Assembly (NCBI RefSeq): GCF_900105325.1 | Contig: NZ_FNSU01000003.1 | Span: 4,477,501-4,541,500, forward strand | DNA: 64,000 nt | Direction: 5' to 3' | Origin: Pseudomonas marginalis | Lineage (GTDB): Bacteria > Pseudomonadota > Gammaproteobacteria > Pseudomonadales > Pseudomonadaceae | Part shown: in pieces, positions 41,549-50,450 of the stretch | Numbering within the stretch: the first letter of the stretch is position 1 | Layout: every line of letters begins with the position of its first letter | The notes under the pieces: model-generated | What the model was told of the DNA's origin: nothing | The model's input: the letters and a program-made list of their open reading frames with translations, nothing else | The model's database searches: none | Made by a program: the position numbers and the translations under genes

Positions 41549-42322
41549 TCAGAACGCCGGCAGGATCGCGCCTTTGTACTTCTCTTGGATGAATTGCTTC
41601 ACCTCAGGGGTGTGCAGGGCTGCAATCAGCTTCTTCATCGCGTCCGAATCCTGGTTGTCTTCGCGGCTCACGAGGATGTTCACGTAAGGCGAGTCATTGC
41701 CTTCGATCACCAGGGCGTCCTTGGACGGGTCCAGCTTGGCTTCCAGCGCATAGTTGGTGTTGATCAGCGCCAGGTCGACCTGGGTCAGCACGCGCGGCAG
41801 GGTGGCGGCTTCGAGTTCGCGGAATTTCAGGTTTTTCGGGTTTTCGGTGATGTCCTTGATGGTCGACAGGATGTTGGTCGGGTCCTTCAGGGTGATCAGG
41901 TTGTGCTTGGCCAGCAGCAACAGCGCGCGGCCACCGTTGGTGGCGTCGTTCGGGATCACCACGTTGGCGCCGTCAGGCAGGTCTTCCAGTTTTTTGTACT
42001 TGCTGGAGTAAGCGCCCAGGGGCTCCAGGTGCACAGCGCCGACGCTCACCAGGTGAGTGCCTTTGGCTTTGTTGAATTCATCCAGGTATGGCTGGTGCTG
42101 GAAGAAGTTCGCGTCCAGGCGCTTTTCCGCTACCTGGACGTTGGGCTGTACGTAATCGGTGAAGACTTTGACTTGCAGGTCCACGCCTTCTTTGGCGAGG
42201 GCAGGTTTCACGAATTCCAGGATTTCCGCGTGGGGCACCGGCGAGGCAGCGACTTTCAGGGTCTCGGCGGCGTGGGCGGAAAACGCGGCAACGGCGGCGA
42301 AAGCAACCAGTAGTTTTTTCAT
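41549..42322 (-). CDS. metQ: D/L-methionine ABC transporter substrate-binding protein
   Basis: A 257-residue NlpA-type binding protein. The signal peptide covers residues 1-21 (ending AFSAHAAE) and is followed directly by ETLKVAASPVPHAEIL. Unlike E. coli MetQ there is no lipobox cysteine near the cleavage site, so this looks like a soluble periplasmic form. Ligand-site segments such as FFQHQPYLDEF and IPNDATNGGRALLLL are present. Last gene of metNIQ, 51 bases after metI. GGAGC precedes the ATG at 42322. Confidence 0.93.
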   Translation of the reverse strand: MKKLLVAFAAVAAFSAHAAETLKVAASPVPHAEILEFVKPALAKEGVDLQVKVFTDYVQPNVQVAEKRLDANFFQHQPYLDEFNKAKGTHLVSVGAVHLEPLGAYSSKYKKLEDLPDGANVVIPNDATNGGRALLLLAKHNLITLKDPTNILSTIKDITENPKNLKFRELEAATLPRVLTQVDLALINTNYALEAKLDPSKDALVIEGNDSPYVNILVSREDNQDSDAMKKLIAALHTPEVKQFIQEKYKGAILPAF

Positions 42323-42373
42323 CCAACAAGCTCCTTGTTCGGGCATGTGCCGGCTTTTGACCGGCAATGGCCG

Positions 42374-43048
42374 TTATTTTCGAGAAAAGTGCACCACCAG
42401 CTTGTCGCCGACGGTTTGCAGAATTTGCACCAGGATCAACAGCATTACCACGGTGACCACCATCACATCGGTCTGGAAGCGCTGGTAACCGAAACGGATC
42501 GCCAGGTCACCCAGGCCTCCGGCACCGACGACACCGGCCATGGCCGTGTAGGACACCAGGGTAATCGCCGTCACCGTTATCGCCGCGAAGATGCCGGGGC
42601 GTGCCTCGGGCAGCAGCGCGTTGATGATGATCTGGCGGGTGCTGGCCCCCATGGACTGGGTGGCCTCGATGATGCCGCGGTCCACTTCACGCAAGGCGGT
42701 TTCCACCAGGCGCGCGAAGAATGGCGTGGCCCCTACGACCAGCGGCGGGATCGCGCCCGCTACGCCCAGGGAGGTACCGGTGATCAGCACGGTGAACGGG
42801 ATCATCACGATCAGCAGGATGATGAACGGCAGCGAGCGCAGGATGTTCACGACCAGCGACAGCAGCGCGTACAGGCCTTTTTGCTCGAACAGCTGGCGTG
42901 GGCTGGTCAGGAACAGCAGCACGCCTAAAGGCAGGCCCAATACCACGGTGAAAAACAGCGAACCGAACAGCATGATCATGGTGTCGCCGGTGGCGAGCCA
43001 GATTTCGGACCAGTCGATATTGGCGAAGAAACTCAAGAAAACGTCCAT
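42374..43048 (-). CDS. metI: Methionine ABC transporter permease
   Basis: A 224-residue inner-membrane permease with five helices. The coupling segment EAARPGIFAAITVTAITLVSY-like region appears around residues 150-175 (ALLPEARPG, then ITLVSYTAMAG), the EAA loop that touches MetN. The N-terminus DVFLSFFANIDWSEI is typical. Its ATG overlaps the metN stop by one base, so the two are coupled. Confidence 0.95.
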   Translation of the reverse strand: MDVFLSFFANIDWSEIWLATGDTMIMLFGSLFFTVVLGLPLGVLLFLTSPRQLFEQKGLYALLSLVVNILRSLPFIILLIVMIPFTVLITGTSLGVAGAIPPLVVGATPFFARLVETALREVDRGIIEATQSMGASTRQIIINALLPEARPGIFAAITVTAITLVSYTAMAGVVGAGGLGDLAIRFGYQRFQTDVMVVTVVMLLILVQILQTVGDKLVVHFSRK

Positions 43049-44055
43049 CAGCGCAGCACCTCCATGTGGACGTCTGCGGCGGTAAAGCGGGCAAAGGCCG
43101 CTTCCATGTCACCGCCGGTGACCGCAAGGGTCAGTTGCCCGTAGGGGATGTCTTTGATGCGGTCGATGCGGCCGGCGAGGATGCTGTAGTCCACCCCCGT
43201 TTCGCGGGCGACGGTACCCAGCAATGGCGCGTAGGTCGCTTCACCCTGGAACGTCAGCCGTACGATGCGACCCGGTACATGGGCGAAGTCATCACGCTGC
43301 TCGCCTTCATCGACCTGCTCGGCTTCCTGCACAAAACGCTTGGTGGTCGGGTGCTTGGGGTGCAGGAACACGTCGGCCACCGAGCCTTGCTCGACGATCA
43401 CGCCGGCGTCCATCACGGCTACCTGGTCACACACGCGGCGGATCACATCCATTTCATGGGTGATCAGCACGATGGTCAGTTTCAACTCGCGATTGATCTC
43501 GGCCAGCAATTGCAGGACCGAGGCGGTGGTCTGCGGGTCGAGGGCGCTGGTGGCCTCGTCGCATAGCAGGATTTTCGGCTTGGTCGCCAGGGCGCGGGCA
43601 ATGCCGACGCGCTGCTTCTGGCCACCGGACAACTGCGCCGGGTACTTCCCGGCGTGGTCCGACAGGCCGACGCGGGCAAGTAGCTCGGCGACACGTTGGT
43701 CGATGTCCTTGCGCGACAATTCGCCGGCCAGGGTCAGTGGCAAGGCCACATTGTCGGCAACGGTCTTGGACGCCAGCAGGTTGAAGTGCTGGAAGATCAT
43801 CCCGACCTGCTGGCGGAAACGGCGCAGGCCGTTGGCGTCCAGGGCGGTGACTTCTTCGCCGTCCACCGTGATCTGGCCGCCGCTGGGCTCTTCCAGGCGG
43901 TTGATCAGGCGCAGCAGCGTGCTTTTACCTGCACCCGAGTGGCCGATCAGGCCAAACACCTGGCCGTTTTCGACGCGCAGGCTGGTGGGGTACAGCGCGG
44001 GAATATCCTTACCGGCGACGCGGTAGGTTTTATGGACGTTTTGAAACTCGATCAC
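43048..44055 (-). CDS. metN: Methionine ABC transporter ATP-binding protein
   Basis: A 335-residue ATPase. Walker A is GHSGAGKSTL (about residues 38-47), the signature LSGGQKQRVGIARAL, Walker B ILLCDEATSALD, and the switch His in LITHEMDV. A C-terminal NIL domain (about residues 260-335) binds methionine and inhibits transport when the cell is full, as known for E. coli MetN. First gene of metNIQ. The 265 bases upstream to katE hold divergent promoters; no SAM riboswitch fold was recognised. Confidence 0.96.
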   Translation of the reverse strand: MIEFQNVHKTYRVAGKDIPALYPTSLRVENGQVFGLIGHSGAGKSTLLRLINRLEEPSGGQITVDGEEVTALDANGLRRFRQQVGMIFQHFNLLASKTVADNVALPLTLAGELSRKDIDQRVAELLARVGLSDHAGKYPAQLSGGQKQRVGIARALATKPKILLCDEATSALDPQTTASVLQLLAEINRELKLTIVLITHEMDVIRRVCDQVAVMDAGVIVEQGSVADVFLHPKHPTTKRFVQEAEQVDEGEQRDDFAHVPGRIVRLTFQGEATYAPLLGTVARETGVDYSILAGRIDRIKDIPYGQLTLAVTGGDMEAAFARFTAADVHMEVLR

Positions 44056-44242
44056 GTAGCGAACCTTGTGGGGCGCATTGAAAAGGGATCAGCGGTTAGC
44101 CGGGCGCGCATTTTAGCCTGTCCGTATAGCGTTTCTTAGCATTTATTTCGCATTCAACCAGTGATTTGGCAATAACGCGATCAAAGGTCATAAAAAAGGA
44201 ACGGCAGAAAACCGTGTCAGTCACTACTTAAGCAACTCGATT

Positions 44243-44261
44243 TCCCAGGTGCCGTGCCTGG
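44243..44261 (+). other. Short hairpin in the katE leader
   Basis: CCCAGG-TGCCGTG-CCTGGG forms a six-pair stem followed by GTTTT, 60 bases before the katE ATG. It may be a weak leader hairpin. Nothing else in the sequence shows a function. Confidence 0.3.
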
Positions 44262-44320
44262 GGTTTTGCTCAAACGAGCCGGGGACCGCTCTGGCCACTT
44301 TGAATAAGGAGTTTTGACTG

Positions 44321-46462
44321 ATGAGTACCAAGAAGCCAGCCACCCCGTCGAAGAGTGAACTTGCAGGCACCGACACCCTGGACCGTGGCAACACCAACGC
44401 CAAGCTGCAAGCCCTGGAGGAATTCCGTTCCGATGCGACCGGCCAGGCCCTGCGTACCAACCAAGGCGTGAAGATCTCCGACAACCAGAACACATTGAAA
44501 GTCGGTGCCCGCGGCCCCTCGCTGCTGGAAGACTTCATCATGCGTGAAAAAATCACGCACTTTGACCATGAGCGTATCCCCGAGCGCATCGTGCATGCCC
44601 GGGGCACCGGCGCCCATGGCTATTTCCAGACCTATGAAAACCATTCCGCGCTGAGCAAGGCAGGTTTCCTGCGTAACCCCGAGCATAAAACCCCGGTGTT
44701 CGTGCGTTTCTCCACCGTGCAGGGCCCGCGTGGCTCGGGCGATACGGTGCGTGACGTGCGCGGTTTCGCGGTGAAGTTCTTCACCGACGAGGGCAACTTC
44801 GACCTGGTCGGCAACAACATGCCGGTGTTTTTCATTCAGGATGCGATCAAGTTTCCCGACTTCGTGCATGCGGTAAAACCTGAGCCACACAACGAAATTC
44901 CTACCGGCGGCTCGGCCCACGATACGTTCTGGGATTTTGTTTCGTTGCAGCCGGAGTCGGCGCACATGGTGATCTGGGCGATGTCTGACCGCGCCATTCC
45001 AAAAAGCCTGCGTGCCATGCAGGGGTTTGGCATTCACACCTTCCGCTTGATCAATACCGAAGGTAAGTCCAGCTTTGTGAAGTTCCACTGGCACCCGAAG
45101 GTCGGCACCTGTTCCCTGGTGTGGGACGAAGCGCAAAAGCTTGCCGGTAAAGATACCGATTACCACCGCCGTGACCTGTGGGAAGCGATTGAAAGCGGCG
45201 ATTACCCTGAGTGGGAGCTGGGTGTGCAGATCGTTGCGGAAGAAGACGAGCATAAGTTCGACTTTGACCTGCTCGATCCGACCAAGATCATCCCCGAGGA
45301 ACTGGTGCCGATCACGCCGCTGGGCAAGATGGTGCTGAACCGTAACCCGGATAACTTCTTTGCCGAAGTCGAGCAGGTCGCGTTTTGCCCGGGCCACATC
45401 GTGCCGGGTATCGACTTCACCAACGACCCGTTGCTGCAAGGTCGTCTGTTTTCCTACACGGATACGCAGATCAGCCGTCTCGGCGGTCCGAACTTCCATG
45501 AGCTGCCGATCAACCGGCCTGTAGTGCCTTTCCACAATGGCCAGCGCGACGCCCAGCACCGCACCGTGATCGACAAGGGCCGAGCCGCGTACGAGCCGAA
45601 TTCGATCGATGGTGGTTGGCCGAAAGAAACGCCGCCGGCTGCCCAGGAAGGCGGTTTCGAAACCTATTACGAGCGCGTCGATGCCAATAAGGTGCGTGAG
45701 CGCAGTGAGTCGTTTGGCGACCACTTTTCCCAGGCTGCGCTGTTTTTCCACAGCATGAGCCACCACGAGAAAGAGCACATCATAGCGGCCTACAGCTTCG
45801 AGTTGGGCAAGGTGGAGCGCGAGTTTATCCGCGCGCGTCAGGTCAACGAGATTCTGGCCAATATCGATCTGGAACTGGCCAAGCGCGTGGCGCAGAACCT
45901 TGGTCTGCCGGCGCCGACCAAAGGCACGGTAGCGCCGCGTGAGTCTTCGCTGAAAGAGTCGCCGGCATTGAGCCAGGTGAACCTGCTGTCCGGCGATATC
46001 AAGACGCGCAAAGTCGCGATTCTCGCGGCTGACGGTGTGGATGGCGCGGCAATCGATGCGCTGAAAAAAGCACTGGCTGCAGAAGGTGCCCATGCCAAGT
46101 TGCTGGGGCCGACCTCGGCGCCGGTGAAGACGGCGGATGGCAAGCGCCTGCCGGTGGATGCGTCGATGGAAGGCATGCCGTCGATTGCGTTTGACGCCGT
46201 ATTTATTCCAGGCGGAAAAGAGTCGGTTAAAGCACTGAGCGGTGATGGTGTGGCATTGCATTACGTTCTGGAAGCCTACAAACACCTGAAGGCGATTGCG
46301 GTTGCCAGTGACGTGAAGCCACTGCTGGATCTGCTGAAGCTGGAGACGGATGCGGGGTTGATCGTGGGTTCGGATGCGAAAGCGTTCAAGGCGTTTTTTG
46401 CCGCGATTGCACAGCATCGGGTTTGGGATCGTGAGCCGAAGGCTAAGGCGATTCCGGCCTGA
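44321..46462 (+). CDS. katE: Catalase HPII (large-subunit, monofunctional)
   Basis: A 713-residue heme catalase of clade 2. The active-site His region is FVRFSTVQGPRGSGDTVRDVRG with the preceding segment ARGTGAHGYFQ (His near residue 94). The heme-ligand Tyr is near residue 379 in GRLFSYTDTQ. After the catalase core, residues about 560-713 form the class I glutamine-amidotransferase-like (flavodoxin-like) C-terminal domain of large catalases (KVAILAADGVDG, VFIPGGKESV). No signal peptide. AATAAGGAG precedes the ATG. Stand-alone gene divergent from metN; stationary-phase control is likely by analogy. Confidence 0.96.
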   Translation: MSTKKPATPSKSELAGTDTLDRGNTNAKLQALEEFRSDATGQALRTNQGVKISDNQNTLKVGARGPSLLEDFIMREKITHFDHERIPERIVHARGTGAHGYFQTYENHSALSKAGFLRNPEHKTPVFVRFSTVQGPRGSGDTVRDVRGFAVKFFTDEGNFDLVGNNMPVFFIQDAIKFPDFVHAVKPEPHNEIPTGGSAHDTFWDFVSLQPESAHMVIWAMSDRAIPKSLRAMQGFGIHTFRLINTEGKSSFVKFHWHPKVGTCSLVWDEAQKLAGKDTDYHRRDLWEAIESGDYPEWELGVQIVAEEDEHKFDFDLLDPTKIIPEELVPITPLGKMVLNRNPDNFFAEVEQVAFCPGHIVPGIDFTNDPLLQGRLFSYTDTQISRLGGPNFHELPINRPVVPFHNGQRDAQHRTVIDKGRAAYEPNSIDGGWPKETPPAAQEGGFETYYERVDANKVRERSESFGDHFSQAALFFHSMSHHEKEHIIAAYSFELGKVEREFIRARQVNEILANIDLELAKRVAQNLGLPAPTKGTVAPRESSLKESPALSQVNLLSGDIKTRKVAILAADGVDGAAIDALKKALAAEGAHAKLLGPTSAPVKTADGKRLPVDASMEGMPSIAFDAVFIPGGKESVKALSGDGVALHYVLEAYKHLKAIAVASDVKPLLDLLKLETDAGLIVGSDAKAFKAFFAAIAQHRVWDREPKAKAIPA

Positions 46463-46527
46463 TTTTTTGGTTGTTTGTTAGATCGCCATCGGGGGGGCAA
46501 GTCGAATCGTCGCACCGCCCCGATGCT

Positions 46528-47247
46528 TTATTCCGCCTTGCGCGGGATCAGCACAACCTGCGCCGGAATATGTTTCAGAATCTGCCGGTGAATCTTCAGG
46601 TCATACCCTGAATCAATACGCTTCACCCGTTTGGTCAGCAACGTGGCCAGCCACGGGTAATCCTGGGTGCGCGGCGCCTGGATCGTCACATCGCACTGGT
46701 AATTCACCACGTCGGTGGCAATCGCATCCAGTTGATGGCGCAGCGCTTCAATATCAGTAAGGTTCAGCGCCACGGTGGTGCTTGGCGCGGCCGGGTCGAT
46801 GACCTTGGCAGCGGGCTTGGCTTCGGCGGCCTTGAGGGCCTCTTCGGCTTTATCCAGCTCGACTTTACGGGCGTGGGTGATGGCGCTGTTGACGCCACCG
46901 GTCAGCGCCGGCGCCTTGGGCATCAGCGCGCGGGCACGGCTCAGGGCGGTGGCGGCGGCGTTTACATCGCCTTTTTGCAGCACAATCTGGCTGCGCTGCA
47001 GGTAAGCCTCGGCCAATTGACGTTGGTAGGGCTCCAGCGTCGGGTCATTGGGCGACTGGGCCTGCAGCGCGGCCAGTTGGTCTTCGGCGGTGGCCAGCTC
47101 ACTGCTGGCCAGGTTTTGCTCCAGCTGCGCGATGGCCGCAGCACGCGGATCCGGGGCCTCTGGGGCGGCGGGCGGTGTGCTTTGACAGGCGCCCAGCAGC
47201 AGGGAAAACGCGGCAAGGAGCAGATAACGGGAGGTGAACAACTTCAT
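46528..47247 (-). CDS. PA5502-family lipoprotein
   Basis: A 239-residue predicted lipoprotein. The lipobox LLLGACQS places Cys21 at the mature N-terminus, followed by a proline/alanine-rich linker and a helical, TPR-like region (about residues 35-140) with units such as AEAYLQRSQIVLQKGDVNAAATALSRA. The C-terminal 80 residues (LTDIEALRHQLDAIATDVVNYQCDV) differ and may be globular. The gene follows znuB on the same strand with 37 bases between; in P. aeruginosa the same neighbour is PA5502 (from memory). Function unknown; a zinc link is only suggested by position. Confidence 0.8.
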   Translation of the reverse strand: MKLFTSRYLLLAAFSLLLGACQSTPPAAPEAPDPRAAAIAQLEQNLASSELATAEDQLAALQAQSPNDPTLEPYQRQLAEAYLQRSQIVLQKGDVNAAATALSRARALMPKAPALTGGVNSAITHARKVELDKAEEALKAAEAKPAAKVIDPAAPSTTVALNLTDIEALRHQLDAIATDVVNYQCDVTIQAPRTQDYPWLATLLTKRVKRIDSGYDLKIHRQILKHIPAQVVLIPRKAE

Positions 47248-47284
47248 TCCTGCGACTCTCTATTTGCGCAAAAAGCGAGCAAGT

Positions 47285-48073
47285 CTACACCCCTCGACGG
47301 GGCAGGACAAAACTCAGCAGAAACAGGGCGGCCGCCGTGACTACGATCGACGGTCCGGCCGGTGTGTCCTTGAACCATGACAACGCCAGGCCCCCGCACA
47401 CTGCCAGCATCCCCAACAGGCTGGCACCGATTGCCATCTGCTCCGGCGAGCGGGCGTGGCGCTGGGCGGCGGCGGCCGGAATGATCAACAGCGATGTGAT
47501 CAACAATACGCCGACAATCTTCATCGCGACAGCGATCACCACGGCAATCAGCAGCATCAGGGCCATGCGCAACGCTGGTACGGGCAAACCTTCGACCCTG
47601 GCCAGTTCTTCATGCACCGTGATGGCCAGCAGTGGGCGCCACAGGGCGACCAATAGCACCAATACTGCGGCGCTGCCGCCGAGAATCCAGGCAAGATCGG
47701 TGGGGCTGATCGCCAGCAGGTCGCCGAACAGATAGGCCATCAGGTCGATGCGCACTTCATGCATAAAGCTCAGCACCACCAGGCCCAGGGACAGCGTGCT
47801 CGGCGCCAGGATGCCCAACAGGGTGTCCGAGGCCAGTGGCTGGCGCTGTTGCAGGGTCACCAGCAGCACCGCCAGCAGCAGGCAACCCACGGTCACGGCG
47901 ATGGTCGGGCTCACATCCAGCAGGAAGCCCATGGCCACGCCCAGCAGCGCGGCGTGGGACAAGGTGTCGCCAAAATACGCCATGCGCCGCCAGACCACGA
48001 ACGAGCCCAGCGGGCCCGCCACCAGCGCCAGAGCCAAGCCTGCCAGCAGGGCGTAAAGCAGAAAATCAGCCAT
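47285..48073 (-). CDS. znuB: Zinc ABC transporter permease
   Basis: A 262-residue inner-membrane permease of the ABC-3 family, with about eight helices. It starts ADFLLYALLAGLALALVAGPLGSFVVWRRM-like (helix 1), followed by FGDTLSHAALLGVA, the conserved segment that contacts ZnuC. The ATG at 48073 lies within the end of znuC (8-base overlap), so translation is coupled. It forms the znuC-znuB part of the zur-znuCB operon. Confidence 0.95.
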   Translation of the reverse strand: MADFLLYALLAGLALALVAGPLGSFVVWRRMAYFGDTLSHAALLGVAMGFLLDVSPTIAVTVGCLLLAVLLVTLQQRQPLASDTLLGILAPSTLSLGLVVLSFMHEVRIDLMAYLFGDLLAISPTDLAWILGGSAAVLVLLVALWRPLLAITVHEELARVEGLPVPALRMALMLLIAVVIAVAMKIVGVLLITSLLIIPAAAAQRHARSPEQMAIGASLLGMLAVCGGLALSWFKDTPAGPSIVVTAAALFLLSFVLPRRGV

Positions 48074-48851
48074 GCTTGCAGCTATCTCCATGAACGTGGG
48101 TGTGGGGCGTCGCGGGATCGTCAACGACAGCGCCATGCAGGTCATGGGCGTGATCGTGATGGTGGTGATAGATCGCCAGGCTCTGGGCGTTCTTGCCGAA
48201 CAGTTCGACGAACGCCGGGTCGCTGCTGACTTGTTCCGGGTGGCCGGAGCAGCACACGTGGCGGTTGAGGCATACCACTTGGTCGGTGGTGCTCATCACC
48301 AGGTGCAAATCATGGGAGACCATCAGCACGCCGCAGCCATGGCGGTCGCGCAGGCGGGTGATCAGGCTGTACAGCTCGGCCTGGCCGGCGACGTCGACGC
48401 CCTGCACGGGTTCATCCAGCACCAGCAACTCGGGCTCGCGCAGCAGGGCACGGGCCAGCAGCACGCGCTGCATTTCGCCGCCGGAGATGCTTTGCACCGG
48501 GCTGTCGATGACCTGCTCGGCACCGACTTCCTTGAGGGCGGCCTGCGCGCGGGCGCGGTCCACACCGGGCACCAGGCGCAAAAACCGCAGTACAGACAAG
48601 GGCAAGGTCGGATCAACATGCAGCTTTTGCGGCATGTAGCCCACGCGCAGCCTGGGCTTGCGCCACACGCTGCCGGTGTCGGGCTTGAGCAGGCCGAGTA
48701 CGGCGCGCACCAGGGTGGTCTTGCCGGCGCCATTGGGGCCGATCAGGGTGACGATCTGCCCCGGCTCGACGCTCAAGGCGATGTTATCCAGCACGTTCTG
48801 CCCGGCAAACGTGACGCCGACCTGCTCCAGGCGGATTAACGCGTTGCTCAT
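48066..48851 (-). CDS. znuC: Zinc ABC transporter ATP-binding protein
   Basis: A 261-residue ATPase. Walker A GPNGAGKTTL, signature ISGGEMQRVLLARAL, Walker B LLVLDEPVQGVD and switch His MVSHDLHLV are visible. The C-terminal tail is rich in histidine (YHHHHDHAHD, then HTHVHGDSCKHG), a feature of ZnuC proteins that may sense or buffer zinc. Its ATG shares one base with the zur stop (TGATG), so zur and znuC are translated together. Confidence 0.96.
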   Translation of the reverse strand: MSNALIRLEQVGVTFAGQNVLDNIALSVEPGQIVTLIGPNGAGKTTLVRAVLGLLKPDTGSVWRKPRLRVGYMPQKLHVDPTLPLSVLRFLRLVPGVDRARAQAALKEVGAEQVIDSPVQSISGGEMQRVLLARALLREPELLVLDEPVQGVDVAGQAELYSLITRLRDRHGCGVLMVSHDLHLVMSTTDQVVCLNRHVCCSGHPEQVSSDPAFVELFGKNAQSLAIYHHHHDHAHDLHGAVVDDPATPHTHVHGDSCKHG

Positions 48852-49333
48852 CAAGCCCCCTGGCAGCCCGAGCACAGGCCGACCACTTCGACCGTCTGCC
48901 CTTCGACCCGGAAGCCTACGTCGGCGGAGCTCTTGATGATGGCATCGCTGATGCTTTTTTGTTCAAGCTCGATGGCGGCGTGGCACTCGCGGCAGATCAG
49001 GAACTGGCCCTGATGCGCGTGCTCCGGGTGGTTGCAGCCGACAAAGGCGTTGAGCGAGGCAATGCGGTGCACCAGGCCGTTTTCCAGCAGGAAATCCAGC
49101 GCGCGGTACACGGTCGGCGGCGCGGCCCGGCGGCCGTCCTGCTCGCTGAGCACACCCAGGATGTCGTAGGCACCCAGGGGCTTGTGGCTCTGCCAGACGA
49201 GTTCCAGCACCCGGCGACGCAGGGCGGTCAGGCGCAAGCCTTTCTGTGCGCACAGGGTGTCGGCCTCCGACAGCGCGGTATGCACGCAGTGAGAGTGGTC
49301 GTGTGGACGGCTGGCAAGCGGTGTTTTAGGCAT
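48851..49333 (-). CDS. zur: Zinc uptake regulator Zur (Fur family)
   Basis: A 160-residue zinc-responsive repressor of znuA and znuCB. The winged-helix domain covers about residues 20-85 (LTALRRRVLELVWQSHKPLGAYDIL, PPTVYRALDFLLENGLVHRI split). The metal region has HPEHAHQG, LICRECHAAIE and LCSGCQGA, giving two CxxC structural zinc knuckles. In P. aeruginosa this gene is also called np20. First gene of zur-znuC-znuB, divergent from znuA. Confidence 0.95.
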   Translation of the reverse strand: MPKTPLASRPHDHSHCVHTALSEADTLCAQKGLRLTALRRRVLELVWQSHKPLGAYDILGVLSEQDGRRAAPPTVYRALDFLLENGLVHRIASLNAFVGCNHPEHAHQGQFLICRECHAAIELEQKSISDAIIKSSADVGFRVEGQTVEVVGLCSGCQGA

Positions 49334-49359
49334 GAGCGGCGACAGATATTTGATAGAGA

Positions 49360-49376
49360 CGTTATTATGTTACCCG
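49360..49376. promoter_or_regulatory. Candidate Zur-controlled region between zur and znuA
   Basis: The 67-base gap between the start codons contains ACGTTATTATGTTACCC, which agrees only partly with the Zur operator type GTTAT...ATAAC; the right half deviates. Since Zur must act on both divergent genes, a site here is expected. The exact box is uncertain. Confidence 0.4.
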
Positions 49377-49400
49377 TTCCTACGTCATTGAGTGGTCATC

Positions 49401-50321
49401 GTGTCCCGACTTTTTCCCGTTTTTGTCGTATTTGTCACCAGTTTGTTCCTCGCTGGCGCCGCTCAGGCCGAGGTCAAGGTGCTCACGAGCATCAAGCCAT
49501 TGCAGTTGATTGCCGCTGCCGTGCAGGACGGTGTGGCGGTTCCGGAGGTATTGCTGCCGCCGGGTGCATCGCCCCATAACTTCGCCTTGCGCCCATCCGA
49601 CGTACGGCGCGTGCAGTCGGTCGATCTGCTGTATTGGATCGGGCCGGACATGGAGGGCTTCCTGCCTCGCGTGCTCAAGGGGCGTACCGCGCTGACCGTA
49701 GCAGTTCAAGACCTGCCGGGGATGAAATTGCGTCGGTTCGCCGAAGATAGCCATTCCCACGCCGACGATGCCGACGAACATGACCATGATCACCGCCCGG
49801 GGAGCCTGGATGCGCACCTGTGGCTGTCCACGGTGAACGCTCGGGTGATCGCAGCGCGTATGGCCGCTGACCTCAGTGCAGCGGACCCCGTGAACGCCGC
49901 GCGTTATCAGAGCAATGCCAAGGCTTTCGACGAGCGCCTGGATGCACTGGATGCGCGCCTGAAAAAACGCCTGGCGAGCATCGGTGACAAACCTTACTTC
50001 GTGTTCCACGAAGCCTTTGATTACTTTGAAGACGCCTACGGGCTCAAGCACACCGGCGTGTTCAGCGTTGCCGCCGAAGTGCAGCCTGGCGCCCAGCATG
50101 TGGCGGCGATGCGTACGCGTTTGCAGGAAGTGGGCAAGACCTGTGTGTTCAGTGAACCGCCGCTGCGTCCACGTTTGGCCGAAACCCTGGTGGCAGGTTT
50201 GCCGGTGAAGCTGGCGGAATTGGATGCGCTGGGCGGCTACACCCCGGCCACAGCCCAGGGTTACGAACAGGTGCTGGAGAAGTTGGGGAACGACTTGGCA
50301 GGGTGCCTGGAGTCGTTATAA
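49401..50321 (+). CDS. znuA: Zinc ABC transporter substrate-binding protein
   Basis: A 306-residue periplasmic zinc-binding protein. The signal peptide covers about residues 1-23 (ending LAGAAQAE). Zinc ligands are expected at the His of GASPHNFALRPSD (near residue 57), the His of LDAHLWLS (near 140), and VFHEAFDYFE (near 203). A His/Asp-rich loop HSHADDADEHDHDH lies before the second ligand, typical of ZnuA. GTG at 49401 is preferred because GAGTGG precedes it; a GTG at 49392 is the alternative. Divergent from zur. Confidence 0.94.
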   Translation: MSRLFPVFVVFVTSLFLAGAAQAEVKVLTSIKPLQLIAAAVQDGVAVPEVLLPPGASPHNFALRPSDVRRVQSVDLLYWIGPDMEGFLPRVLKGRTALTVAVQDLPGMKLRRFAEDSHSHADDADEHDHDHRPGSLDAHLWLSTVNARVIAARMAADLSAADPVNAARYQSNAKAFDERLDALDARLKKRLASIGDKPYFVFHEAFDYFEDAYGLKHTGVFSVAAEVQPGAQHVAAMRTRLQEVGKTCVFSEPPLRPRLAETLVAGLPVKLAELDALGGYTPATAQGYEQVLEKLGNDLAGCLESL

Positions 50322-50336
50322 GCCGCAGCGCAGATC

Positions 50337-50432
50337 AAATGTGGGAGGGGGCTTGCTCCCGATAGCAGAGTGCCAGTCAGTGCATAAGTTGACTGATCTA
50401 CCGCTATCGGGAGCAAGCCCCCTCCCACATTT
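50337..50432. repeat. REP doublet with perfect 30-base inverted arms
   Basis: The left arm at 50337-50366 (AAATGTGGGAGGGGGCTTGC followed by TCCCGATAGC) is perfectly mirrored by the right arm at 50403-50432, with 36 bases between them. A T-run follows the right arm. It lies between the convergent znuA and thrB genes and should form a very stable structure in both transcripts, serving as a two-way terminator or mRNA end. It is the largest repeat in the window. Confidence 0.9.
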
Positions 50433-50450
50433 TTTTGCCCGCCTGAACCG

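Noticed and set aside
44056..44320. SAM or other methionine riboswitch before metN
   Set aside because: No fold or conserved core recognised in the leader; pseudomonads are not known for S-box control of metNIQ.
44270..46417. Long minus-strand frame opposite katE
   Set aside because: A shadow of katE; no motifs and no ribosome site.
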